Positions 1 through 5,091 of a stretch of 5,091 nucleotides of DNA are shown here, one piece after another. Within the stretch, counting starts at the first letter, position 1. Each line of letters opens with the position of its first letter. A model generated the notes under the pieces. It was not told the origin of the DNA, made no database searches, and worked only from the letters and a program-made list of their open reading frames with translations. The stretch covers positions 1 to 5,091 of the forward strand of contig JAWXVD010000188.1 of NCBI GenBank assembly GCA_044425705.1, written 5' to 3'. The stretch comes from JAWXVD01 sp044425705. GTDB taxonomy: Bacteria; Bacillota; Clostridia; Lachnospirales; Lachnospiraceae. A program made the position numbers and the translations under genes.

Positions 1-145
1 GTTGTTTCTTTCGAAACATGTTCTCTTGCATTCGTAATTTAAATTGCTTTAAACTCTCATGCTGAATATTCTCTTTAGAATTTTCGAGATTGTATTACTG
101 TTTATTTGTCAATGTTCTGCTTGCATTTCATATTTAAAATGCTAA
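1..145 (-). other. Transcribed spacer downstream of tRNA-Ser, possible rRNA operon leader
   Basis: No open reading frame or complete RNA gene is visible here. Read on the minus strand, the segment directly follows the tRNA-Ser 3' end and shows no GC-rich hairpin with a U-run, so transcription from the tRNA promoter probably continues off the left edge. It contains two small hairpins: ATTCT/AGAAT (68-72 with 77-81) and GTTTC-GAAA-GAAAC (17 down to 4), the second with a GNRA-type tetraloop. It also holds an imperfect direct repeat of about 28 bases. The stretch AACATTGACAAATAAACAG (minus strand, about 114-96) resembles from memory the leaders and spacers of clostridial rRNA operons. An rRNA gene beyond the edge is inference only. 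Confidence 0.4.
18..140. repeat. Imperfect direct repeat pair (18-45 and 112-140)
   Basis: The two copies share ATGTTCT, an optional G, CTTGCATT, a divergent 3-4 base centre, then ATTTAAA and a final T, all in the same orientation. About 24-25 of 29 aligned positions agree. The copies lie 66 bases apart in the spacer after tRNA-Ser. On the minus strand each copy reads roughly AATGCAAG(C)AGAACAT, and similarity may extend weakly beyond it. Repeats of this sort in stable-RNA spacers can be processing or antitermination (boxA-like) elements, but that role is inferred. Confidence 0.6.
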
Positions 146-231
146 CGCAGAGGGTGGGATTCGAACCCACGCGCCCTTGCGGACAAACGGTTTTCAAGAC
201 CGCCTCGTTATGACCACTTCGATACCTCTGC
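146..231 (-). tRNA. tRNA-Ser (anticodon UGA)
   Basis: This is a serine tRNA reading UCA, and through wobble probably other UCN codons. The 86-base gene folds as a class II tRNA: a 7-bp acceptor stem GCAGAGG/CCTCTGC, a short D stem TCG/CGA around a loop with GTGG, and an anticodon stem GCGGT/ACCGT with loop CTTGAAA. The anticodon TGA lies at 196-194. The long variable arm, TGTCC-GCAA-GGGCG, is typical of serine tRNAs, and the T arm is GTGGG-TTCGAAT-CCCAC. The discriminator base is G (position 146), as expected for serine. CCA is not encoded (GTTAGC follows), so it must be added after transcription. A strong promoter lies about 50 bases upstream and no terminator follows within the window. Confidence 0.96.
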
Positions 232-247
232 ATGTATTTTGTTGTGT

Positions 248-276
248 TTGCGTTTGTCTGTATTTCTCCGACGCAA
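248..276 (-). other. Possible 5' leader hairpin of the tRNA-Ser transcript
   Basis: A perfect 6-base inverted repeat TTGCGT/ACGCAA (271-276 with 248-253) encloses a 17-base loop. The predicted transcription start from the promoter at 282-310 is about 275-276. The transcript would therefore begin almost exactly with the 5' arm of this stem, before about 16 unpaired A/C-rich bases lead into the tRNA. It may protect the 5' end or influence RNase P maturation. A six-pair stem with a long loop could also be chance. Confidence 0.3.
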
Positions 277-281
277 GAGTT

Positions 282-310
282 ATTCTATCAAAAAGGATTA
301 GAAGTGTCAA
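282..310 (-). promoter_or_regulatory. Sigma-A-type promoter of tRNA-Ser
   Basis: On the minus strand there is a perfect -35 TTGACA (310-305), a 17-base spacer and -10 TAGAAT (287-282), one mismatch from consensus. The start is expected near 275, giving a leader of about 44 bases to the tRNA. Immediately upstream (about 312-340) lie A-tracts resembling an UP element, as is common at stable-RNA promoters. The -35 sits inside a perfect palindrome AAGTGT-TG-ACACTT (302-315), which may be incidental. Confidence 0.8.
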
Positions 311-384
311 CACTTTTTTTGAAGTTTTTTTCTTTTTTTTCAATTTCCTCCAAAAATCCCGTAAATTGGCACTTTTTTGAAGTT
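311..384. repeat. Short direct repeat CACTTTTTT(T)GAAGTT (311-326 and 370-384)
   Basis: The copies CACTTTTTTTGAAGTT and CACTTTTTTGAAGTT differ by a single T and lie 59 bases apart. On the minus strand the first copy runs directly into the tRNA-Ser -35 box as AACTTCAAAAAAAGTG followed by TTGACA. The second copy has the same A-tract but is followed by CCAATT in place of TTGACA. It may be the remains of a duplicated promoter upstream sequence. Confidence 0.5.
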
Positions 385-546
385 GGAATTTTACTATTTT
401 TATGTAAAACACTTTTTGCCATTACAATAATCAAAAATATATTACATAAATCATCGCTTTTATTTTTATAAAAAAACATAAAAAATACAATTTGTTTTCC
501 CACCTGTAATTCTTTTAGGTATTCCACTCCCTACTTTTATCTCCAT

Positions 547-581
547 GAAAAAAGGAATCTACCATTTCTAGTAGATTCCTT
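547..581 (-). terminator. Rho-independent terminator of ppdK
   Basis: A perfect 11-bp stem AAGGAATCTAC/GTAGATTCCTT (571-581 with 552-562) closes an 8-base loop and is followed on the minus strand by a run of six T (553-548). It begins 46 bases after the ppdK stop. A weaker 8-bp inverted repeat, AATAACTA/TAGTTATT (629-636 with 595-602), spans the stop codon just before it. No gene follows for more than 300 bases, so this ends the ppdK transcript. Confidence 0.9.
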
Positions 582-627
582 CATCATGATAGCCAATAAC
601 TAGTTCCTATTAACCTCTTCTTAGCAA

Positions 628-3243
628 TTAGTTATTCAACGCTGCCTGTGCTGCTGCCAAACGAGCAATTGGAACTCTAAACGGAGAACAAGATACATAA
701 TCAAGTCCTACTTTATGACAGAATTCCACACTACTTGGATCTCCACCATGTTCCCCACAGATACCTAATTTTAAGGTGGCTTTAACGCTTCTACCTTTTT
801 TAGCTGCCATTTCAACCAGCTGTCCTACACCATTTTGATCTAATCTTGCAAATGGATCTGATTCGTAAATTTTAGATTTATAATATGCATCCAAGAATTT
901 TCCTGCATCATCACGAGAGAATCCAAATGTCATTTGTGTTAAATCATTTGTACCAAAAGAGAAGAAATCAGCTTCTGTGGCTACTTCGTCAGCAAGAAGT
1001 GCTGCACGTGGAATTTCAATCATAGTACCGATATGGTATTCAATATCAGAACTTTTTTCTACTTTTACTTTTTCTGCCACTTCGATTACTACATCTTTTA
1101 CAAATTTTAATTCTTTTCTATCACCAATAAGTGGAATCATAATTTCTGGGATAATATCAAATCCTTTTTCCACTTTCACTTCAATTGCCGCTTCCATAAT
1201 CGCTCTTGTTTGCATTTTTGCAATTTCTGGATATGTTACAGATAAACGACAACCTCTATGTCCCATCATAGGATTGAATTCATGCAAATCTGCACAAGTT
1301 TCTTTTACTTTTTCTACTGTTAAGTTCATATCTTTAGCTAATGCGACAATATCTTCTTCTGATGTAGGAACAAATTCATGTAAAGGTGGATCTAAATAAC
1401 GAACTGTCATCGGTTTTCCTTCTAACACTTCATACATAGCTTTAAAATCTTTTTTCTGATATTCAATCAATTCATTTAAAGCATCTTCTCTACCTTCTAC
1501 TGTTTCTGATAAAATCATTTTTCTAATTTTAGGAATTCTCTCTGCTTCAAAGAACATATGCTCTGTACGGCATAGACCGATACCTTCTGCTCCTAATTTC
1601 ACAGCATTGGCTGTATCTTTTGGTGTGTCCGCATTAGTTCTTACTTTTAATCTTCTAAATCCATCTGCCCATTTCATAATACGATCAAAGTTTCCGCTGA
1701 TTGTAGCTTCTTCTGTCGCAATATCACCCAAGTAAATTTTACCTGTAGAACCATCTAGTGAGATATAATCACCTTCTACAATAGTATGACCATCTAAAAC
1801 AAACCATTTTTCTTCTTCGTTGATTTTAATTTCACCACATCCAGATACGCATGCAGTTCCCATTCCTCTTGCAACAACTGCTGCATGAGATGTCATACCA
1901 CCACGAACTGTTAAAATACCTTGTGCTGCATTCATTCCTTCAATATCTTCTGGTGATGTTTCAAGACGCACCAAAATAACTCTATCATTCTCACCTGCTG
2001 CTTTGGCTTCTTCTGCTGTAAAGTATACTTTACCTGCTGCCGCACCTGGTGATGCTGGAAGAGCTGTTCCGATTACTTGTCCCTCTTTTAATGCTTGTGC
2101 ATTGAAGGTAGGGTGTAATAATTGATCTAAGGATTTTGCTTCGATACGCTTTACTGCTTCCTCTGGTGTAATCATACCTTCATCTACTAGGTCACATGCA
2201 ATTTGCAACGCTGCTGGAGCTGTTCTTTTTCCACTACGAGTTTGCAAGAAATATAATTTACCTTCTTGAATCGTAAATTCCATATCTTGCATATCTCGAT
2301 AGTGATTTTCCAATTTTTTAGCAATTGCCATAAATTCTGCATAACATTCTGGTAAATCTTCTGCTAATTTTGAAATTGGTTGTGGTGTTCTAATTCCTGC
2401 TACTACATCTTCGCCCTGTGCATTGATTAGATATTCCCCATAAATTAAATTTTCACCCGTAGATGGATTTCTTGTGAAAGCTACACCTGTACCAGATGTA
2501 TTTCCCATATTTCCAAATACCATAGCTTGTACGTTAACAGCTGTACCCCAATCTCCTGGAATATCATTCATTCTACGATATACGATGGCACGTGGGTTGT
2601 CCCATGAACGAAATACTGCTTTTACCGCTTCCATTAATTGTACTTGTGGATCTTGTGGAAATTCTTCTCCCATTTTCTCTTTATAAATAGCTTTATATTT
2701 TACGATTAATTCTTTTAAATCCTCTGCCGTTAAATCAGTATCAAAATGCACTCCTTTTTCTTCTTTTAAATCTGTTAAGATTCCTTCAAAGAAAGTTTTG
2801 CTCATTTCCATAACTACATCTGAAAACATTTGGATAAATCTACGATAAGAATCATATGCAAATCTTGGATTTCCAGTTTTTGTCGCAAAGCCTTCCACTG
2901 CTACATCATTTAATCCTAAGTTCAAGATTGTATCCATCATTCCTGGCATAGATGCCCTAGAACCACTTCTTACTGATACCAATAATGGATCTTCATTGTC
3001 ACCAAATTTTTTGCCTTGCAATTTTTCCAAATCTGCAATGGCACTAAAAATTTGTACTTTGATTTCCTCTGAAACTAATTTCCCTTGATCATAATAATCC
3101 GTACATGCTTCTGTCGTTACTGTAAATCCCTGTGGAATTGGCAACCCAAGTCCTGTCATTTCTGCTAGGTTAGCTCCCTTACCACCTAGTAGATTTCTCA
3201 TTTCTGCATTGCCTTCCTCGAATAAATACACCCACTTTTTCAT
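628..3243 (-). CDS. ppdK: Pyruvate, phosphate dikinase
   Basis: This cytosolic enzyme interconverts ATP + pyruvate + Pi with AMP + PEP + PPi. In fermentative clostridia it can run either way, making PEP or serving as a PPi-linked alternative to pyruvate kinase. At 871 residues it matches the family (about 874 in C. symbiosum). The N-terminal nucleotide-binding domain (about 1-350) has LGGKG (K22), SVRSGSRASMPGMMD (R92) and DMEF...FLQTR (D320, E322, Q334). The swivelling phosphohistidine domain (about 390-505) has GGMTSHAAVVARG with catalytic H453; T451 is at the position that regulatory PDRP kinases modify in other PPDKs. The C-terminal PEP/pyruvate TIM barrel (about 515-871) carries R559, R615, E743, N766 and the proton-donor C829 in GICGEHGG. 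All expected active-site residues are present. The ATG start follows AAAGGAG (3261-3255) at 11 bases and gives the canonical N terminus MKKWVYLFEEGN. Its own promoter and terminator imply a single-gene transcript, and no PDRP-like regulator lies in the window. Confidence 0.98.
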   Translation of the reverse strand: MKKWVYLFEEGNAEMRNLLGGKGANLAEMTGLGLPIPQGFTVTTEACTDYYDQGKLVSEEIKVQIFSAIADLEKLQGKKFGDNEDPLLVSVRSGSRASMPGMMDTILNLGLNDVAVEGFATKTGNPRFAYDSYRRFIQMFSDVVMEMSKTFFEGILTDLKEEKGVHFDTDLTAEDLKELIVKYKAIYKEKMGEEFPQDPQVQLMEAVKAVFRSWDNPRAIVYRRMNDIPGDWGTAVNVQAMVFGNMGNTSGTGVAFTRNPSTGENLIYGEYLINAQGEDVVAGIRTPQPISKLAEDLPECYAEFMAIAKKLENHYRDMQDMEFTIQEGKLYFLQTRSGKRTAPAALQIACDLVDEGMITPEEAVKRIEAKSLDQLLHPTFNAQALKEGQVIGTALPASPGAAAGKVYFTAEEAKAAGENDRVILVRLETSPEDIEGMNAAQGILTVRGGMTSHAAVVARGMGTACVSGCGEIKINEEEKWFVLDGHTIVEGDYISLDGSTGKIYLGDIATEEATISGNFDRIMKWADGFRRLKVRTNADTPKDTANAVKLGAEGIGLCRTEHMFFEAERIPKIRKMILSETVEGREDALNELIEYQKKDFKAMYEVLEGKPMTVRYLDPPLHEFVPTSEEDIVALAKDMNLTVEKVKETCADLHEFNPMMGHRGCRLSVTYPEIAKMQTRAIMEAAIEVKVEKGFDIIPEIMIPLIGDRKELKFVKDVVIEVAEKVKVEKSSDIEYHIGTMIEIPRAALLADEVATEADFFSFGTNDLTQMTFGFSRDDAGKFLDAYYKSKIYESDPFARLDQNGVGQLVEMAAKKGRSVKATLKLGICGEHGGDPSSVEFCHKVGLDYVSCSPFRVPIARLAAAQAALNN

Positions 3244-3273
3244 GTTATGAAATTCTCCTTTTCTTTCTTTTCT

Positions 3274-3293
3274 TTACATGATGACTATCCCTC
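3274..3293 (-). promoter_or_regulatory. Possible start-stop element (AUG-UAA) in ppdK leader
   Basis: Within the predicted ppdK leader, GAGGG (3293-3289) is followed after 9 bases by ATG (3279-3277) and immediately by TAA (3276-3274). The ATG is in frame with and 36 bases upstream of the ppdK start, with only the stop between them. A ribosome could initiate and terminate here without elongation. Whether it is used, or is accidental, cannot be told from sequence. Confidence 0.25.
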
Positions 3294-3303
3294 GATGAAT
3301 TTT

Positions 3304-3411
3304 GTTTTATGTGGTATTATTATACAATTTATTTGTATTTTTGTCAACTTCTATTGTTTTTTACTGTTGTATTTATTGGTTTTAGTGGTATTCATTACTA
3401 TTTATAGTGGT
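3304..3411. repeat. Operator-like repeats around the ppdK promoter
   Basis: Two plus-strand copies of a 14-15 base element, GTTTTATGTGGTATT (3304-3318) and GTTTTAGTGGTATT (3379-3392), flank the promoter. One lies over the predicted start just past the -10, and the other lies upstream of the -35. The core AGTGGT recurs at 3406-3411, next to a 12-base palindrome ACTAT-TT-ATAGT (3397-3408). Core starts at 3310, 3384 and 3406 are spaced 74 and 22 bases, near 7 and 2 helical turns. This is compatible with a regulator binding on one DNA face. No regulator is identified. Confidence 0.4.
3319..3347 (-). promoter_or_regulatory. Consensus sigma-A promoter of ppdK
   Basis: On the minus strand there is -35 TTGACA (3347-3342), a 17-base spacer and -10 TATAAT (3324-3319). 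Both hexamers and the spacing are perfect. Transcription should begin near 3312, leaving a 5' leader of about 69 bases to the ppdK ATG at 3243. A promoter this strong fits an abundant glycolytic enzyme. It would be expected to need repression or leader control if expression is conditional. Confidence 0.88.
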
Positions 3412-3538
3412 TTTTTGTATCCTTTATAACTTTTATTTCAACAAATCACTATTTCCCACATAATTCCTCTTGAAAAAGCTAGTTTTCTAATGTGATATCA
3501 TTATGTTGTGCATGTTTTTATCCCTTATATAATACCGC

Positions 3539-3580
3539 AAAAAACCCATTCTAACGCATTTCATACGCAAGAATGGGTTC
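3539..3580 (-). terminator. Rho-independent terminator of the tsaD-ispD unit
   Basis: A perfect 10-bp stem AACCCATTCT/AGAATGGGTT (3570-3579 with 3543-3552), with a 17-base loop that may form a few weaker inner pairs, is followed by six T on the minus strand (3544-3539). It starts only 4 bases after the ispD stop. This cleanly separates the upstream transcript from the ppdK promoter. Confidence 0.9.
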
Positions 3581-3583
3581 TAT

Positions 3584-4288
3584 TTATAAATTCTGCAAAA
3601 ACACTTCGGCGATCTTTAAGTCTTCTGGTGTGGTGATTTTAATATTGCTGTAACTACCTTCTACTAATTTCACCTTATGATTCGTTAACAATTCTACAAC
3701 CATAGCATCATCTGTAATTTGTATGCCTTGGTTTTGCAAATTATTTTCTTCCTCCATCAATTTTCCATACGCTTCTTTTATTAAGGAATAAGAAAAAATT
3801 TGTGGTGTTTGAATCATCCAAATAAGACTTCTATTAGGTGTCCCATCAATCCATCCATCTTCATCGGCTATTTTTATAGTATCTTTTGTTGGCATCCCAA
3901 TCACACAAGCCTGATTTTCTTTTACCTGCTCTAAACCCCGTAATAATATCTCTTGATTAATAAAGGGTCTAGCTCCATCATGAATAAAAATATAATCTGT
4001 CTCTAGAATTTCTCCAAGACCTGCAACCACAGAATGATATCGTTCCTTTCCTCCAGCTACAATCTTGGTAACCTTCTGGAAATTATATTTTTCTACAATT
4101 TCTTTTTTACAATAAGAAACTTCATCTGCACCAACCACTAAAACCACTTCATCAATAAAGCTTTTTTCAAATACATCTAAGGCATAGAATAAAATAGGTT
4201 TTCCTTGCAAGTTTAAATATTGCTTTGCCACGTCACTATTCATTCTCTTTCCTTGGCCTGCGGCCAAAACAATAGCTACTGTTTTCAT
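3584..4288 (-). CDS. ispD: 2-C-methyl-D-erythritol 4-phosphate cytidylyltransferase
   Basis: IspD is the cytosolic enzyme that joins CTP and MEP to give CDP-ME and PPi, the third step of the MEP route to isoprenoid precursors. At 234 residues it is full length (about 230 usual) with a single nucleotidyltransferase fold. Visible signatures are the CTP-binding loop LAAGQGKRM (8-16) followed by KQ (K22), GGKERYHSV (79-87), IHDGARPF (102-109), MPTKDTIK (132-139), NRS..W..QTPQ (R153, T161), ITDDA (191-195) and NIKITTPEDL (215-224, K217). All key family residues are present. The ATG start gives the canonical MKTVAIVLAAG. The ribosome binding site is weak: the best match, AAAGG (4307-4303), is 14 bases from the ATG, longer than usual. 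With tsaD ending only 29 bases upstream, translation may depend partly on the upstream gene. A terminator follows at once. Confidence 0.97.
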   Translation of the reverse strand: MKTVAIVLAAGQGKRMNSDVAKQYLNLQGKPILFYALDVFEKSFIDEVVLVVGADEVSYCKKEIVEKYNFQKVTKIVAGGKERYHSVVAGLGEILETDYIFIHDGARPFINQEILLRGLEQVKENQACVIGMPTKDTIKIADEDGWIDGTPNRSLIWMIQTPQIFSYSLIKEAYGKLMEEENNLQNQGIQITDDAMVVELLTNHKVKLVEGSYSNIKITTPEDLKIAEVFLQNL

Positions 4289-4317
4289 TCTAATTACCGA
4301 TACCTTTCTTTCAACTT

Positions 4318-5091
4318 TTATCGCTCTCCCAGCTTCAAATTCGGTACTGCATTCAAATCATATCCGTGACAATTCCCTTTACAATACTCATAATATCCAG
4401 CCACTCCAATCATAGCAGCATTATCAGTACAGTAAACAGGAGATGGATGATAAAAGGTAACCTTATTGACTTCACATGCCCCTTCCATAGCGGAACGCAA
4501 TGTAGAGTTAGATGCTACACCACCTGCTATGGCAAAACGATCAAATCCGTATTTTTTTACTGCATCCATAGAATGATCTACCAACACATCTACCACAGCT
4601 TTTTGAAAAGAAGCTGCTACATCTGCCTGATGAATCTCTTCTCCTTTCATCTGACATGCATTTAAATAGTTTAATACTGCCGATTTCACCCCGCTAAAAC
4701 TGAAATCATAGGCATTGTCTTCCACCTTAGCTCTCGGGAAACGAATCGCATCTGGATTTCCTTCTTTGGAAATTTTATCAATTTTGGGGCCACCTGGATA
4801 TCCTAATCCAATTGCTCTCGCTACTTTATCAAAGGCTTCCCCTGCTGCATCATCCCTAGTTCTTCCTAAAATTTCGTATTCTCCATAATCCTTTACTTTT
4901 ACAAGATGAGAATGCCCTCCCGAAACTACAAGGCATACAAATGGCGGTTCTAGTTCTTTATTTTCAATAAAATTAGCACTGATATGTCCTTCAATATGAT
5001 GAACCCCAATCAATGGTTTATTTAATGCAAATGCCAAGGCTTTGGCTGCAGACACGCCCACCAATAACGCACCTACCAAACCCGGTCCATA
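4318..5091 (-). CDS. tsaD: tRNA N6-threonylcarbamoyladenosine transferase TsaD, 5' end missing
   Basis: TsaD (formerly Gcp/YgjD) transfers the threonylcarbamoyl group from TC-AMP onto A37 of ANN-decoding tRNAs, acting with TsaB and TsaE. The frame is open to the edge: 257 residues are visible beginning YGPGLVGALLVG, and roughly 80 N-terminal residues of a protein of about 335-345 lie outside. The TTG at 5079 is an internal leucine, not a start. Numbering from the edge, HHIEGH gives metal ligands H32 and H36. SGGHSHL (57-63), DDAAGEAFDKVAR (80-92), GYPGGP (97-102), FSFSGVKSA (130-138) and AGGVASNSTLR (189-199) follow, then CTDNAAMIG with the third ligand D223. All belong to the ASKHA-fold kinase-like family. 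The stop is 29 bases before ispD with no terminator between, so they probably share a transcript. Confidence 0.97.
   Translation of the reverse strand, partial: YGPGLVGALLVGVSAAKALAFALNKPLIGVHHIEGHISANFIENKELEPPFVCLVVSGGHSHLVKVKDYGEYEILGRTRDDAAGEAFDKVARAIGLGYPGGPKIDKISKEGNPDAIRFPRAKVEDNAYDFSFSGVKSAVLNYLNACQMKGEEIHQADVAASFQKAVVDVLVDHSMDAVKKYGFDRFAIAGGVASNSTLRSAMEGACEVNKVTFYHPSPVYCTDNAAMIGVAGYYEYCKGNCHGYDLNAVPNLKLGER

Larger units (their letters stand above)
232..546. other. AT-rich intergenic region between ppdK terminator and tRNA-Ser
   Basis: No gene is supported here. The left part (232-310) is the tRNA-Ser leader and promoter. The middle (311-390) is dominated by T-tracts on the plus strand and holds a 15-16 base near-identical repeat. 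The remainder (391-546) is extremely AT-rich with no hairpin followed by a T-run and no ORF with a ribosome binding site. The short open frames crossing it also cross the tRNA and encode low-complexity F/S/K-rich peptides, as expected of AT-rich non-coding DNA. Confidence 0.7.
3244..3583. other. Intergenic region between ispD and ppdK
   Basis: No protein gene is supported here. Reading with transcription (right to left), it holds the ispD terminator (3580-3539), then about 110 bases with no clear signal except a small TGATATCA palindrome (3493-3500). Next come the operator-like repeats (3411-3379), the ppdK promoter (3347-3319) and the purine-rich ppdK leader. A 60-codon plus-strand frame at 3247-3429 lacks a ribosome binding site and lies antisense over the promoter, so it is not called. 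I see no riboswitch or T-box architecture. Confidence 0.7.

Noticed and set aside
51..60. Minus-strand ATGAGAGTTT, matching the usual beginning of 16S rRNA
   Set aside because: The conserved continuation GATCCTGGCTCAG is absent (AAAGCAATT follows), so 16S rRNA does not start here. It is at most a coincidental or degenerate match in a leader-like region.
177..527. Several 67-79 codon frames on both strands across the tRNA and AT-rich gap
   Set aside because: They run through the tRNA gene or through homopolymer A/T tracts. They have low-complexity K/F/S-rich translations and no convincing ribosome binding sites.
977..1399. 140-codon plus-strand open frame inside ppdK
   Set aside because: It is antisense to a well-conserved ppdK segment. 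The S/I/T-rich composition is a shadow of the ppdK codons, and there is no ribosome binding site or recognisable domain.
3247..3429. 60-codon plus-strand frame encoding a very hydrophobic peptide opposite the ppdK promoter
   Set aside because: There is no ribosome binding site before its ATG. It overlies the ppdK leader, promoter and repeats on the other strand, and its F/L/I richness follows from T-rich DNA. A small membrane peptide cannot be fully excluded but is not supported.
3434..3470. Minus-strand seven-codon ORF with an AGAGG ribosome-binding-like sequence (ATG near 3462)
   Set aside because: It lies upstream of the ppdK promoter and downstream of the ispD terminator, so no transcript is expected to carry it. 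It is too short to judge.
5077..5079. TTG as the start codon of tsaD
   Set aside because: The frame stays open to the window edge and the residues before it (YGPG) belong to the conserved TsaD motif YGPGLVGALLVG. The TTG is therefore an internal leucine and the gene is cut by the edge.
1..5091. Search for a novel system, mobile element, CRISPR array, phage or toxin-antitoxin genes
   Set aside because: No spaced repeat array, transposase or integrase motif, target-site duplication or unfamiliar gene cluster is present. All sizeable genes are recognised housekeeping genes with intact motifs, so nothing supports an undescribed multi-gene system here.

Overview
The window looks like an ordinary stretch of chromosome from a low-GC, anaerobic Clostridia-type Firmicute. 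The basis is the AT-rich, A/T-tract-laden intergenic DNA, sigma-A-type consensus promoters and AAAGGAG ribosome binding sites. In addition, the pyruvate phosphate dikinase resembles, from memory, the Clostridium symbiosum enzyme almost line for line, so a Lachnospiraceae relative is likely. The species cannot be fixed from the sequence alone.

Everything recognisable is transcribed on the minus strand, so the genes run from right to left. At the right edge (4318-5091) is the C-terminal three quarters of tsaD, the catalytic subunit for tRNA t6A modification. Its stop is 29 bases ahead of ispD (3584-4288), the MEP-pathway cytidylyltransferase for isoprenoid precursors. The pair is probably co-transcribed and ends at a clear intrinsic terminator (3539-3580). 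A 340-base gap (3244-3583) then holds a perfect-consensus promoter, TTGACA-17-TATAAT, that drives ppdK (628-3243). ppdK is complete, has its own terminator (547-581), and so appears monocistronic.

A second, strongly AT-rich gap (232-546) carries a TTGACA-17-TAGAAT promoter with A-tracts upstream, and this serves a tRNA-Ser(UGA) gene (146-231). No terminator is visible between this tRNA and the left edge. The 145 bases after it contain an imperfect direct repeat and small hairpins, and resemble a stable-RNA (rRNA operon) leader or spacer. The tRNA may therefore be the first gene of an rRNA/tRNA operon that continues off the window.

The functions are housekeeping: central carbon metabolism (PEP/pyruvate interconversion using PPi), isoprenoid synthesis, tRNA modification and decoding. 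I found no sign of a novel multi-gene system, mobile element, CRISPR array or phage gene. The items worth a second look are regulatory: helically phased AGTGGT/TGTGGT repeats and an in-frame AUG-UAA start-stop element ahead of ppdK, a possible decayed duplicate of the tRNA promoter, and the repeat-bearing spacer after the tRNA.
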